Origin: Hespellia sp.
GTDB lineage: Bacteria > Bacillota > Clostridia > Lachnospirales > Lachnospiraceae
Length of the DNA: 32,049 nucleotides
NCBI GenBank assembly: GCA_028694105.1
Contig: JAQUUC010000041.1
Span: 1-32,049 of the forward strand
Reading direction: 5' to 3'
The position numbers and the translations under genes were made by a program. The notes under the pieces are model-generated. The model saw nothing but the letters and a program-made list of their open reading frames with translations, was not told where the DNA came from and made no database searches. Of the stretch, positions 1 to 8,326 are shown in pieces (position 1 is the stretch's first letter; every line of letters begins with the position of its first letter).

Positions 1-100
1 AAAATTTGCAAACAAAAATATAGGGTATAATGGTGAATTTTACACATTTCCGTATTTTCTTGTATTTTTACTGAAACGTTTTTTGAAGGAGAAGAACGGA

Positions 101-128
101 AAAATCTACTTACCGCAACGGTGATTTT
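101..128 (-). terminator. Possible weak terminator of the AraC-type regulator gene
   Basis: Read on the minus strand just after the regulator stop codon, AAAATC and ACCG pair with CGGT and GATTTT around a TTG loop, with a five-base bulge (TACTT on the plus strand). The 3' arm ends in a short T run. The stem is imperfect, so this is only a candidate. Nothing else convincing is seen in bases 1-133. Confidence 0.3.
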
Positions 129-133
129 CTCCT

Positions 134-1198
134 CTAGGAACTTGTCTTTCGATAGTTTGCGGGCGTCGTACCATATTTCGCCTGGAAAATCTTATAAAAG
201 AATCCTTTATTATGATAGCCGGAAGCTTCTGCAATTGCGTCGATACTCATGGACGTCGTTGTCAGAAGCGCTTCGGCTTTTTCTAAGCGAATCTGCTGCA
301 CGTAACCGGAATAGGTCAGCCCGGTTTTCTGCTTGATCAATCGATTAAAGTAATCCTCCTGATAGTGAAAAATAGTTACCAAATCCTGAATGGAAACGGA
401 TTGGAAATGAGCCTTGATATAGTTGGAAACTTCTTCAAATACCAGCCAGTTCATCGCCTTCTGATTCTCTTTTGAGAGAGAAAATGTATACTCTGTGCTT
501 AAGATTCGGAAAATGCGCAGCAGCAAGCCTTTGCAGATATAAGATCCGCCAACATTAGGATGATGCAGTTCTGCGAGAAGAAGTGACAGGCAGGTATCCA
601 GTGCGCTGGACGAAGATGCGGCTGCGCCCGGCACTTTTCGCGGTTTGAAGTGAAGGTATTGCTGAATCGAGGTCTGCTTCATGAGCGCAGACTGCAGGAA
701 AGCAATAATATTTTCCGTGGTGATATTTTCATTCATGACTTCTTTGAACATGTCGTTTGCGATGCCGAGAAATAGAATCGTTGCATCACTGGTTGTGATA
801 GAGTCCTGATGGATGCAGTTCTTGTCAATCAGACAGAGATCGCCCTGCGAGAAGGTGATTTCCTTTCCCAAAATGATCTGGGTGAATTCTCCCTCAATGA
901 TGTACGAGAGCTCGAGATAGTCATGTGTGTGGAGCTGGGTCAGACAGTTTGCCTCAAAGACTCTGCTGTAATGAAAGCGTTCGGGTGCCGGACACATGGT
1001 GGCGTTTAATCTGTTCTTGTGGGAAATATTCCAGCAAAGGGCGAAGATGCGCTGCTCGTCGATGAGCGGATATGTCTTTACCTCCACGGAAGATGGCGAA
1101 TATTCCGGGCACACGATACGCGCGCCAAGTGGATGGTCAGCCGGCAGAAGACGTCCATTCTTTTCTGTTAAATTCTTACATAACTCCAACAAATTCAT
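134..1198 (-). CDS. AraC family transcriptional regulator, cupin N-domain (probable arabinose regulator)
   Basis: A 354-residue DNA-binding regulator. Its middle part (about residues 85-160) has a cupin sensor pattern with LHTHDYLELSYIIEGE followed by a QGDLCLIDKNCIHQ strand. The C-terminal 100 residues form a double helix-turn-helix of the AraC type, ending in ASGYHNKGFFYKIFQAKYGTTPANYR. The start at 1198 is preferred over the upstream ATG at 1213 because AGAGG lies 7 bases before it, while the upstream ATG has no binding site. The gene is divergent from araA and shares a 193-bp intergenic region with it, the usual position for a local sugar-responsive regulator. That it responds to L-arabinose or another pentose is inferred from context only. 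Confidence 0.88.
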   Translation of the reverse strand: MNLLELCKNLTEKNGRLLPADHPLGARIVCPEYSPSSVEVKTYPLIDEQRIFALCWNISHKNRLNATMCPAPERFHYSRVFEANCLTQLHTHDYLELSYIIEGEFTQIILGKEITFSQGDLCLIDKNCIHQDSITTSDATILFLGIANDMFKEVMNENITTENIIAFLQSALMKQTSIQQYLHFKPRKVPGAAASSSSALDTCLSLLLAELHHPNVGGSYICKGLLLRIFRILSTEYTFSLSKENQKAMNWLVFEEVSNYIKAHFQSVSIQDLVTIFHYQEDYFNRLIKQKTGLTYSGYVQQIRLEKAEALLTTTSMSIDAIAEASGYHNKGFFYKIFQAKYGTTPANYRKTSS

Positions 1199-1292
1199 GC
1201 AGTGACCTCTCATTTCTGATAAGTATGAACTTTCGTTCTTACATTGATTATAACGAGTATTTCATACAAAAGCTAGTCGGATTCGGTAACTT

Positions 1293-1349
1293 TTCAATTC
1301 GGTTTAGCAGAGTTATGAAATTGTTCAATTGAAGTCGGAATCTTATAAT
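1293..1349 (+). promoter_or_regulatory. araA promoter with a repeated TTCAATT motif
   Basis: A TATAAT -10 box lies at 1344-1349. At 17 bp upstream is a weak -35 TTGTTC (1321-1326). TTCAATT occurs at 1293-1299 and again at 1324-1330, 31 bp apart, about three helical turns. The second copy overlaps the -35 box, as an activator site would. The divergent AraC-type regulator is the obvious candidate to bind here, but this is inference. Confidence 0.5.
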
Positions 1350-1391
1350 GAAAATAACAAAAAGAGGCTCAAAACATAGGAGGATTTGGAA

Positions 1392-2882
1392 ATGAAAAAA
1401 TATCAGTTTTGGTTTTGTACAGGTTCACAGGATTTATATGGAGAGGAATGTCTCGCGCACGTGGCAGAACACTCGAAGATGATGGTGGAGGCACTGAACA
1501 AGTGCGGAAATCTACCATATGAAGTCGTATGGAAACCAACACTAATCACAAATGCTTTAATCAGGAAAACATTTAACGAAGCGAATATCGATGACAACTG
1601 CGCAGGTGTGATCACATGGATGCACACCTTTTCACCGGCAAAATCGTGGATTTTAGGGTTAAAAGAACTGAGAAAGCCACTGCTTCATTTCCACACACAA
1701 TTCAATCGGGAGATTCCATATGACGAGATCGACATGGATTTCATGAATGAGAATCAGGCGGCGCATGGTGACCGCGAATACGGGCATATTTTCACGCGGC
1801 TTCATATGAACCGCAAGGTGATCATGGGATACTGGGACGATGCGCAGGTGCAGAAACGAATCGGCACATGGCAGAGAACAGCGGTTGGCGTTCTGGAGAG
1901 CAGCCATGTGCGTGTTATGAGAATCGCAGATAACATGAGAAATGTTGCCGTTACCGAAGGCGATAAAGTGGAAGCACAGATTAAATTCGGCTGGGAAGTG
2001 GATGCGTATCCGGTGAATGAGATCAACGAAGCAGTGGACGCGGTATCCGAAGCGGACACAAATGCATTAGTAGAAGAATACTATGATAAATACGACATTC
2101 TGTTAGAGGGAAGAGATGAGCAGGAATTCCGCAGACATGTGGCAGTGCAGGCTCAGATTGAGCTGGGCTTTGAGCGTTTCCTGACAGAGAAGAATTATCA
2201 GGCAATCGTAACACATTTCGGTGATCTTGGCGGATTAAAACAGCTTCCGGGGCTTGCAATCCAGAGACTGATGGAAAAGGGCTATGGCTTTGGCGGAGAA
2301 GGTGACTGGAAGACAGCCGGCATGGTCCGCGTGATGAAAATCATGACCGAGGGTATGGAAGGCGCGAAGGGAACTTCGTTCATGGAAGATTATACCTATA
2401 ATCTTGTAGCAGGAAAAGAAGGGATTCTTCAGGCCCATATGTTGGAGGTGTGTCCATCGATTGCAGACGGCAAGATCGCAATCAAAGAGCAGCCGCTTTC
2501 CATGGGTGACAGAGAAGATCCTGCGAGACTGGTATTTACGGCAAAAGAAGGACCGGCGATTGCAACCTCTCTGATTGATCTGGGAGACAGATTCCGCCTG
2601 ATCATCAACAATGTAGACTGCAAGAAGACAGAAAAACCGATGCCAAAACTTCCGGTCGCAACCGCATTCTGGACACCACAGCCGAATCTTCAGACCGGAG
2701 CAGAGGCATGGATCTTAGCCGGCGGAGCACATCATACAGCATTTTCTTATGATCTGACAGCTGAGCAGATGGGAGACTGGGCTGCAGCAATGGGAATTGA
2801 AGCGGTCTATATTGATCAAGATACGACGATCCGTCAGTTCCAGAATGAATTGATGTGGAACGATCTTGCATTTCGCAGATAA
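1392..2882 (+). CDS. araA: L-arabinose isomerase
   Basis: Converts L-arabinose to L-ribulose in the cytoplasm, the first step of arabinose catabolism. The 496-residue length is normal for the family. The Mn-binding residues expected from the E. coli enzyme (E306, E333, H350, H450) fall at E303 in GGEGDWKTAG, E332 in FMEDYTYN, H349 in QAHMLEVCPS and H448 in GGAHHTAFS. The ATG at 1392 is chosen because AGGAGG (1378-1383) sits 8 bases before it. The in-frame TTG at 1386 is only 2 bases from that site. The gene is first in an araA-kinase-araD operon and divergent from an AraC-type regulator. Confidence 0.97.
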   Translation: MKKYQFWFCTGSQDLYGEECLAHVAEHSKMMVEALNKCGNLPYEVVWKPTLITNALIRKTFNEANIDDNCAGVITWMHTFSPAKSWILGLKELRKPLLHFHTQFNREIPYDEIDMDFMNENQAAHGDREYGHIFTRLHMNRKVIMGYWDDAQVQKRIGTWQRTAVGVLESSHVRVMRIADNMRNVAVTEGDKVEAQIKFGWEVDAYPVNEINEAVDAVSEADTNALVEEYYDKYDILLEGRDEQEFRRHVAVQAQIELGFERFLTEKNYQAIVTHFGDLGGLKQLPGLAIQRLMEKGYGFGGEGDWKTAGMVRVMKIMTEGMEGAKGTSFMEDYTYNLVAGKEGILQAHMLEVCPSIADGKIAIKEQPLSMGDREDPARLVFTAKEGPAIATSLIDLGDRFRLIINNVDCKKTEKPMPKLPVATAFWTPQPNLQTGAEAWILAGGAHHTAFSYDLTAEQMGDWAAAMGIEAVYIDQDTTIRQFQNELMWNDLAFRR

Positions 2883-2957
2883 TGAATAATTGCTTTTCAT
2901 TTATCGGTGGAAAAGTTATACTAGAAAAAAGAAGAGTTGGCAAGGAGGAGATAGAAT

Positions 2958-4547
2958 ATGGATACGGCAAAAGTAATTGAGTCGGGACAGACTGTGTTAG
3001 GAATCGAATTTGGTTCGACAAGGATTAAAGCAGTACTGATTGATGAGGAGAACAGACCAGTCGCATCCGGAGACCATGAGTGGGAGAACCGCTTAGAGGA
3101 AGGAATCTGGACGTATGACCTGAAGGATGTATGGGAAGGAATTCAGGACTGCTATATGAAGCTGACTGCAGATGTAAAGGCAAAGTACGGGGTGAAATTA
3201 GAGGCGGTCGGAGCAATCGGAATCAGTGCCATGATGCATGGGTATATTCCGTTTGATAAGGAGAATAAGCAGCTGACGGGTTTCCGTACATGGAGAAACA
3301 CGATTACACAGGAAGCATCGGAAGAACTGACGGATTTATTCGGCTATCACATTCCACAGAGATGGAGCATCGCACATCTGTATCAGGCAGTTTTAAATGG
3401 CGAGGATCATGTGAAAGACGTTGCATTTATCACAACCTTAGCCGGATATGTACATTGGAAACTGACCGGACAGAAGGTTCTTGGGTCGGATGATGCGTCC
3501 GGCATGTTCCCGATTGACATCCGGACAAAGGATTTCAATGAGGAAATGATTGACAAATTTGACAAACGAGTTGCGGACAAAGATTTCCCGTGGAAGCTTC
3601 GTGAAATCTTACCAAAGACGTTGGTGGCAGGAGAAGATGCCGGCGCGTTGACAGAGGAGGGAGCAAAGCTCCTAGATCCGACGGGAACATTAAAAGCGGG
3701 AATTCCGTGCTGTCCACCGGAGGGGGATGCTGGAACGGGCATGGCAGCGACGAACAGCGTCAAGGTGCGCACCGGAAATGTATCCGCAGGCACCTCGGTC
3801 TTTGCAATGGTGGTTCTGGAAAAAGAATTGTCGAAGGTATATCCGGAGCTTGACCTTGTGACAACACCGGCAGGAGATCTGGTTGCGATGGTACACTGCA
3901 ATAACTGCACCTCGGACCTGAACGCATGGGTCAACATTTTCAAAGAATTTGCACAGAGCTTTGGCATGAAAGTGGATATGAACGAACTTTACGGAACGTT
4001 ATATAACAAGGCACTCGAAGGTGACAAGGACTGTGGCGGACTTCTTGCTTACAACTTCTTTTCAGGGGAACATATCGTGGAAATGGAAGAAGGAAGACCA
4101 CTTTTCGTGCGTAATCCAGACAGCAGCTTTAATCTTGCGAACTTCATGAGGGTGCATCTGATGACATCACTCGGCACACTCAAGACGGGATATGATCTGC
4201 TTAAAAAAGAAGAGAAGGTACCGGTGGATAAAATTTACGGACATGGCGGACTCTTCAAGACACCGGTTGTCGGACAGAGCATTCTTGCAGCCGCACTTGA
4301 TACTCCGGTATCTGTCATGGAGACAGCAGGAGAAGGTGGGGCATGGGGAATCGCGCTGCTGGCATCTTATATGAAGAATAAGAAAGACGGCGAAGATTTG
4401 TCCATGTTTTTGAGCAATCATGTATTTGGCGGAAACGAAGGCAAAGAAATCAGACCAAATGCAGAAGATGTGGCAGGATTTGATGTGTTTATTGAGAGAT
4501 TTCTTCACGGATTACCGATTGAGCGAGCTGCGATTGACACATTGTAA
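2958..4547 (+). CDS. araB: FGGY-family ribulokinase (clostridial type)
   Basis: Predicted to phosphorylate L-ribulose to L-ribulose 5-phosphate with ATP. The 529-residue protein starts with the FGGY nucleotide-binding strand [18 protein letters not shown]. It continues with [13 protein letters not shown] and [16 protein letters not shown] in the sugar-binding lobe, and has the second ATPase-lobe signatures [18 protein letters not shown] and [14 protein letters not shown]. It differs from the enteric AraB type and resembles the form found beside araA and araD in Clostridia, so the call rests partly on operon position. AAGGAGG precedes the start. A 75-bp gap separates it from araA and holds a small CTTTTC/GAAAAG hairpin (2893-2915). 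Confidence 0.88.
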   Translation: MDTAKVIESGQTVLGIEFGSTRIKAVLIDEENRPVASGDHEWENRLEEGIWTYDLKDVWEGIQDCYMKLTADVKAKYGVKLEAVGAIGISAMMHGYIPFDKENKQLTGFRTWRNTITQEASEELTDLFGYHIPQRWSIAHLYQAVLNGEDHVKDVAFITTLAGYVHWKLTGQKVLGSDDASGMFPIDIRTKDFNEEMIDKFDKRVADKDFPWKLREILPKTLVAGEDAGALTEEGAKLLDPTGTLKAGIPCCPPEGDAGTGMAATNSVKVRTGNVSAGTSVFAMVVLEKELSKVYPELDLVTTPAGDLVAMVHCNNCTSDLNAWVNIFKEFAQSFGMKVDMNELYGTLYNKALEGDKDCGGLLAYNFFSGEHIVEMEEGRPLFVRNPDSSFNLANFMRVHLMTSLGTLKTGYDLLKKEEKVPVDKIYGHGGLFKTPVVGQSILAAALDTPVSVMETAGEGGAWGIALLASYMKNKKDGEDLSMFLSNHVFGGNEGKEIRPNAEDVAGFDVFIERFLHGLPIERAAIDTL

Positions 4548-4594
4548 GGCAGGGGAGAGTTGTTCCGCTGTCATATTGGAAAAGGAGATTTGTA

Positions 4595-5290
4595 ATGTTA
4601 GAAGCATTAAAACAAGAAGTATATGAAGCAAATATGCAATTACCAAAGCATGGACTTGTCACATTTACATGGGGAAATGTCAGCGGAATCGACCGTGAAA
4701 AAGGACTGCTTGTCATCAAGCCCAGTGGAGTTGATTATGATAAGCTGACACCGGAGGATATGGTGGTCGTAGATCTTGAAGGCAACAAGGTGGAGGGGAA
4801 ATATAATCCGTCTTCAGATACAGCAACCCACGTAGTCCTCTACAACCGTTTTCCGAAAATCGGCGGAATCGTACATACACATTCTTCGTGGGCAACAAGC
4901 TGGGCGCAGGCGGGAAGAGACATTCCATGTTACGGAACAACACATGCTGATTACATTTACGGCGAAGTGCCCTGCGTACGAAATCTGACGAAAGCGGAAA
5001 TCGATGAAGCGTATGAGAAGAATACAGGTGTGCTGATCGCGGACGAATTTGAGGCGCGCAAGAAAGATTACATCGCAGTTTCGGCAGTACTCTGCAAGAA
5101 CCACGGTCCATTCACTTGGGGCAAGGATGCCAGCGAAGCAGTGCACAACGCAGTGGTACTCGAGGAAGTTGCGAAAATGGCAGCACGCTGTGAGATGGTA
5201 AATCCAGAGAACAAGCCGGCACCGCAGGAGCTACAAGATAAGCACTATTTCCGAAAACACGGAGAAAACGCATATTACGGACAGGCATAG
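4595..5290 (+). CDS. araD: L-ribulose-5-phosphate 4-epimerase
   Basis: A zinc-dependent class II aldolase-fold epimerase that converts L-ribulose 5-phosphate to D-xylulose 5-phosphate, feeding the pentose phosphate or phosphoketolase route. At 231 residues it is full length. The expected metal and catalytic positions are present: D75 (SSDTATHV), H94 and H96 ([15 protein letters not shown]), and the later histidine in [23 protein letters not shown] is typical of AraD and argues against fuculose aldolase. AAAGGAG precedes the start. It is the last gene of the arabinose operon, followed by two hairpins. Confidence 0.96.
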   Translation: MLEALKQEVYEANMQLPKHGLVTFTWGNVSGIDREKGLLVIKPSGVDYDKLTPEDMVVVDLEGNKVEGKYNPSSDTATHVVLYNRFPKIGGIVHTHSSWATSWAQAGRDIPCYGTTHADYIYGEVPCVRNLTKAEIDEAYEKNTGVLIADEFEARKKDYIAVSAVLCKNHGPFTWGKDASEAVHNAVVLEEVAKMAARCEMVNPENKPAPQELQDKHYFRKHGENAYYGQA

Positions 5291-5291
5291 A

Positions 5292-5323
5292 GCACTTAGC
5301 GAGGTATTACACGAGCTTAGTGC
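5292..5323 (+). repeat. Imperfect hairpin element directly after araD
   Basis: GCACTTAGC (5292-5300) and GCTTAGTGC (5315-5323) form an 8-of-9 pair hairpin that starts two bases after the araD stop codon. It has no T tract of its own and lies upstream of the real terminator. It may be a 3'-end stabilising structure or a copy of a dispersed small palindrome. Only one copy was noticed in this window. Confidence 0.45.
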
Positions 5324-5350
5324 GAATGCTGCCCAAAATGGAAATTTGAT

Positions 5351-5385
5351 ACAACTCTGTCAACTTTATTGGCAGAGTTGTTTTC
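5351..5385 (+). terminator. Rho-independent terminator of the arabinose operon
   Basis: ACAACTCTGTCAA (5351-5363) pairs with TTGGCAGAGTTGT (5369-5381), with one G-U pair and a CTTTA loop, followed by a short T run. It ends the araA-kinase-araD transcript. Confidence 0.85.
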
Positions 5386-5462
5386 ATAATTTAAGCACAT
5401 ATACGCGCACGCTTCTGGATATTGGGAATGATAGGGAGTTTATCTCGAAAAACCTTCTCAAA

Positions 5463-5667
5463 GTTGGAAAAATCACAAAAACAGGGAAAAAGGGTTGGAA
5501 AAATCGCAAAAATAAGAATATTTTGGTTGGAAAAATCGCATAATATCAAAATTAAAACTAGGAAACGTGTGAAATAAAGTGAAACAAAAATTAGGAAACG
5601 TGGGAATTGAGAGGGAACAAAAACTAGGAAACGTGAAAAATAGGTAGATAAAAATCCAAAAAACGTG
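5463..5667 (+). repeat. Seven-unit phased repeat array upstream of the AAA/DUF4143 gene
   Basis: Three copies of GTTGGAAAAATCRCA start at 5463, 5494 and 5526. Four copies of AGGAAACGTG follow at 5560, 5593, 5626 and, degenerate, 5658 (AAAAAACGTG). Start-to-start distances are 31, 32, 34, 33, 33 and 32 bp, so all seven copies lie on nearly the same face of the helix. The intervening DNA is very A-rich. The last copy sits directly against the TATACT -10 box of the following gene. This array fills most of the 408-bp gene-free stretch 5291-5698. It is not a CRISPR: the repeats are 10-15 bp and the gaps 16-24 bp. The function is unknown. A multi-site operator or iteron-like binding array is inferred. 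Confidence 0.75.
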
Positions 5668-5673
5668 TATACT
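5645..5673 (+). promoter_or_regulatory. Promoter of the AAA/DUF4143 ATPase gene
   Basis: TATACT (5668-5673) serves as -10 and TAGATA (5645-5650, 4 of 6 matches) as -35, with a 17-bp spacer. The fourth AGGAAACGTG-type copy (5658-5667) occupies the spacer, so any protein bound there would compete with RNA polymerase. The ATG at 5699 has GGAGG 8 bases upstream. Confidence 0.5.
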
Positions 5674-5698
5674 ATGCTTATACGCGGAGGATTTTGTT

Positions 5699-7048
5699 AT
5701 GAAACGAAAAATATATGATGAGTTATTAAAATGGAAAGAAGAGCAAAATGGAAAAACTGCGGCACTGATTGATGGTGCTAGACGTGTCGGGAAAAGTTTT
5801 GTGGCAGAAACATTTGCGAAGCAGGAATATCAATCCTATATACTGATTGATTTTTTCAGTGCGCCAGATGAAATAAAAGACTTGTTTCAGCACTATTTGG
5901 ATGATTTAAATACACTGTTCATGTATTTAGAAGGATATTACAATGTAAAGCTGGTGGAGCATGAGTCTCTGATTATATTTGATGAAGTGCAGATGTTTCC
6001 AAGAGCCAGAGCCGCCATCAAATATTTAGTAGCTGATGGAAGATATCACTATTTGGAAACAGGCTCCTTAGTGTCTATTAAAAAGAATGTGAAAGATATC
6101 CTGATTCCATCGGAAGAAAAGCATTTAAAAATGGTACCGATGGACTTTGAGGAATTTCTATGGGCAATGGGGAATAAAGTGTTGATGAATTTGATTCGCA
6201 GCAGTTTCGAAAAAAAGAAGCCATTAGGTCAGGCAATGCATAGAAAAATTATGGATTATTTTAGACAGTACATGATTGTTGGTGGAATGCCGCAGGCAGT
6301 ACAAGAATATGTGGACACCAAAGACTTTGAAAAAGTGGATTCTGTGAAAAGAAATATTCTGGAGTTGTATCGAGCCGATATGAATAAACATGCAACGGGG
6401 ATGGAATCGAAGGCAGAAGGAATATTTGATGAAATTCCCTCGCAATTGTCGAAGCATGAAAAGAAATTCAAATTAGCTTCTATCGAGAAAACTGCGAGAA
6501 TGCGAGAATATGAAGATGCTTTTATGTGGCTTCAGGACGCAATGATTATCAACATGTGCGTGAATAGTACTCAGCCCAATATCGGGTTAAAAATGAATGC
6601 CGACCGAATGACACTGAAATGCTACATGGCAGACACCGGATTATTAATCAGTCATGCGTTTGATGAGAATGGTCTGGTATCGGAAGAAATCTATAAAAAA
6701 ATATTATTCGATAAATTAGATGTCAATCAGGGAATGATTATGGAGAATATAGTTGCACAAATGCTGACAGCAACCGGACGGAAATTATATTTCTATAGCG
6801 TTTATTCCAAAGACAAAGAGGAAAGAATGGAAATCGATTTCTTGATTGCCAAAAGTAAAATCACTAGCAGACATAACATATGTCCATTGGAAGTGAAGTC
6901 CGGAAAGAAATATTCGTTATCCTCCATCAATAAATTTCGAAGGCGTTATCAGGAAAATATTGACCAGACGTATGTTTTGCATACAGGAGATTTGAAAGAA
7001 GAGGATGGAATCGTATATTTACCGGTATATATGACAATGTGCCTATAG
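5699..7048 (+). CDS. AAA_14/DUF4143 ATP-binding protein with a PD-(D/E)XK-like C-terminus
   Basis: A 449-residue ATPase of unknown physiological role. Walker A is GARRVGKS (residues 26-33) and Walker B is LIIFDEVQ (D95, E96), followed by the sensor-like YLETGSLVSI, as in AAA_14 domains. The DUF4143 part covers about residues 190-420. It ends with a nuclease-like signature, D380 in MEIDFLIAK followed by E398-x-K400 in PLEVKSGKKY, spaced as in PD-(D/E)XK folds. Whether it cuts DNA is not known. The gene is more AT-rich than its neighbours and is preceded by the phased repeat array. An AraC regulator starts 16 bp downstream. Family members are common accessory genes in gut Clostridia and Bacteroides. 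Confidence 0.88.
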   Translation: MKRKIYDELLKWKEEQNGKTAALIDGARRVGKSFVAETFAKQEYQSYILIDFFSAPDEIKDLFQHYLDDLNTLFMYLEGYYNVKLVEHESLIIFDEVQMFPRARAAIKYLVADGRYHYLETGSLVSIKKNVKDILIPSEEKHLKMVPMDFEEFLWAMGNKVLMNLIRSSFEKKKPLGQAMHRKIMDYFRQYMIVGGMPQAVQEYVDTKDFEKVDSVKRNILELYRADMNKHATGMESKAEGIFDEIPSQLSKHEKKFKLASIEKTARMREYEDAFMWLQDAMIINMCVNSTQPNIGLKMNADRMTLKCYMADTGLLISHAFDENGLVSEEIYKKILFDKLDVNQGMIMENIVAQMLTATGRKLYFYSVYSKDKEERMEIDFLIAKSKITSRHNICPLEVKSGKKYSLSSINKFRRRYQENIDQTYVLHTGDLKEEDGIVYLPVYMTMCL

Positions 7049-7064
7049 CAGGAAAGGAGACCCT

Positions 7065-7889
7065 ATGGATTTTTCACATGAGACAATCGTTACAAATGAA
7101 AATTTCCCTTTTAAGCTATTTGTATTTGAAGGAAGAGAGGGTAACTATGTCCGAGAGAAACACTGGCATCGTTCCATTGAAATCTTTGCGGTTTTTGAGG
7201 GTGGATTGACATTTCTGGTAAATGAAAAGGAATATCCACTGGAAGCGGGCGAGTTTATGCTGGTGAATTCCAATGAGATTCATTCGGTACTCTCGCCAAA
7301 ACCGAATATGACAATTGTGCTTCAGATTCCTCTGGCACTGTTTGCCGATTATTTTACAGACGAACAGTTCATTGCATTTTCGCACAATACGCGGGAGCAG
7401 GATGACGAGTTCATGCAGAATCTAAAGGCGTTGTATCAGAGATATTTGGAGCGGAGAACCGGATATGATTTTGAGATGCTGGCGCTTTTTTATCATCTGA
7501 TGTATCTGCTTGTCAGCAAGTACCGCAAGAAGGATGTGAATCCCAAGATCGTTCAGCACAGCAAAGGACTGAATCGATTGTCGCAGATTACAAGCTACTT
7601 AAAAGATAACTACACGAAAGAATTTTCATTGGAAATGCTGGCGGATATTTTTGGATATTCCCCATCCTACATATCCCGCATGTTCCAAAAGTATGCAAAA
7701 ACCAATTATATGACCTATTTGCAGGGAATTCGATTAGAGTATGCATTTCGTGAGATGGTCAATACGGAGAACACAATCAGTGATATCGCGATGAATAATG
7801 GATTTCCCAACAGTAAGGCATTTTCGAAAGCGTTTAAGGCGAAATATGGAATCATGCCGAGCGAATATCGGAAGGGGAAAACAAAATAA
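7065..7889 (+). CDS. AraC family transcriptional regulator with cupin sensor domain
   Basis: A 274-residue regulator. The N-terminal cupin has REKHWHRSIEIFAVFEGGL and LEAGEFMLVNSNEIHSV (about residues 25-75), a sugar or metal sensing pocket in this family. The C-terminal AraC HTH pair covers about residues 172-272, with FSLEMLADIFGYSPSYISRM and ISDIAMNNGFPNSKAFSKAF. AGGAG precedes the ATG. It follows the ATPase gene by 16 bp, so the two may be co-transcribed. The DUF4867-isomerase-xylB operon lies 0.5 kb downstream, and the direct repeats in front of that operon are its likely binding site. The inducing sugar is unknown. Confidence 0.92.
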   Translation: MDFSHETIVTNENFPFKLFVFEGREGNYVREKHWHRSIEIFAVFEGGLTFLVNEKEYPLEAGEFMLVNSNEIHSVLSPKPNMTIVLQIPLALFADYFTDEQFIAFSHNTREQDDEFMQNLKALYQRYLERRTGYDFEMLALFYHLMYLLVSKYRKKDVNPKIVQHSKGLNRLSQITSYLKDNYTKEFSLEMLADIFGYSPSYISRMFQKYAKTNYMTYLQGIRLEYAFREMVNTENTISDIAMNNGFPNSKAFSKAFKAKYGIMPSEYRKGKTK

Positions 7890-7965
7890 CGATTTTTGGA
7901 GGAAATATGGATTATCTTTACCAAGGCGTATAGTTTCTGTATAGCTTGTGAAGGAGGCGGTAGCT

Positions 7966-8154
7966 TTGACAAAATTAGGACGAATGATTTTTGATGATGG
8001 AGTTGAAAAAGGCAGAGAGCAGGGGATACAGGGAATGATAGAAACATGTGCAGAGCTGGTGTGCACAAAAGAGGTGACTTCAGCGAAGTTACAAGCGAAA
8101 TTTTCCTTGTCGCAAGAAGAAGCGCAAAAATATTTAGATAAATATTGGAAATAG
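7966..8154 (+). pseudogene. C-terminal remnant of an Rpn/PD-(D/E)XK nuclease family transposase
   Basis: An open frame of 62 codons from a TTG at 7966 (AGGAGG lies 8 bases upstream; a GTG at 7948 is also in frame). It contains LTKLGRMIFDDGVEKGREQG and ends in FSLSQEEAQKYLDKYWK. This matches the tail of Rpn-type recombination-promoting nucleases, where a repeated E-x-G-x-E-x-G segment precedes a helical SLS-x-E-x-A-x-x-Y end. The whole N-terminal nuclease domain is missing, so no activity is expected. It is either a truncated gene or a small standalone protein. An intact ribosome site keeps the second option open. Confidence 0.6.
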
Positions 8155-8194
8155 CATTCTGTGCCTTGCATTTTCCAAGAATTATAAAGAAGAC

Positions 8195-8242
8195 AAAAAA
8201 TTGCCATCGATTAGCCAAGTATTTGGTCGATGGCAATTTTTT
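8195..8242. terminator. Strong bidirectional terminator
   Basis: TTGCCATCGA (8201-8210) pairs exactly with TCGATGGCAA (8227-8236). CCAA/TTGG extends the pairing inside, and A6/T9 runs flank it, so it works on either strand. It separates the accessory block from the DUF4867 operon. Confidence 0.9.
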
Positions 8243-8280
8243 TTTGTCCTATAATATAGATAATTTCAGAAAGATGCATT

Positions 8281-8322
8281 TTCTGACGGGCAAAATTCAA
8301 ATTTCTGACGGGTAAAATTCAA
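8281..8322 (+). promoter_or_regulatory. Tandem direct repeat, candidate AraC-type operator
   Basis: Two copies of TTCTGACGGG(C/T)AAAATTCAA at 8281-8300 and 8303-8322 differ at one base and have a 22-bp period. They end just upstream of the -10 region of the DUF4867 operon. Two direct half-sites about two turns apart beside the -35 position are the usual arrangement for AraC-family activators. The regulator encoded at 7065-7889 is the likely binder (inference). Confidence 0.65.
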
Positions 8323-8326
8323 TTTA

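Noticed and set aside
5346-5543. Open frame of 65 codons between araD and the ATPase gene
   Set aside because: It starts at a TTG inside the terminator stem, has no ribosome site and runs through the repeat array. The Lys-rich translation is explained by A-rich DNA.
5463-5667. Possible CRISPR array
   Set aside because: The repeats are only 10-15 bp, there are two different motifs, gaps are 16-24 bp and similar to each other, and no cas gene is nearby.
7907-7933. Eight-codon mini-ORF with GGAGG upstream
   Set aside because: The gap to the ribosome site is only 4 bases and nothing supports a leader peptide. It is more likely debris of the Rpn-type gene.
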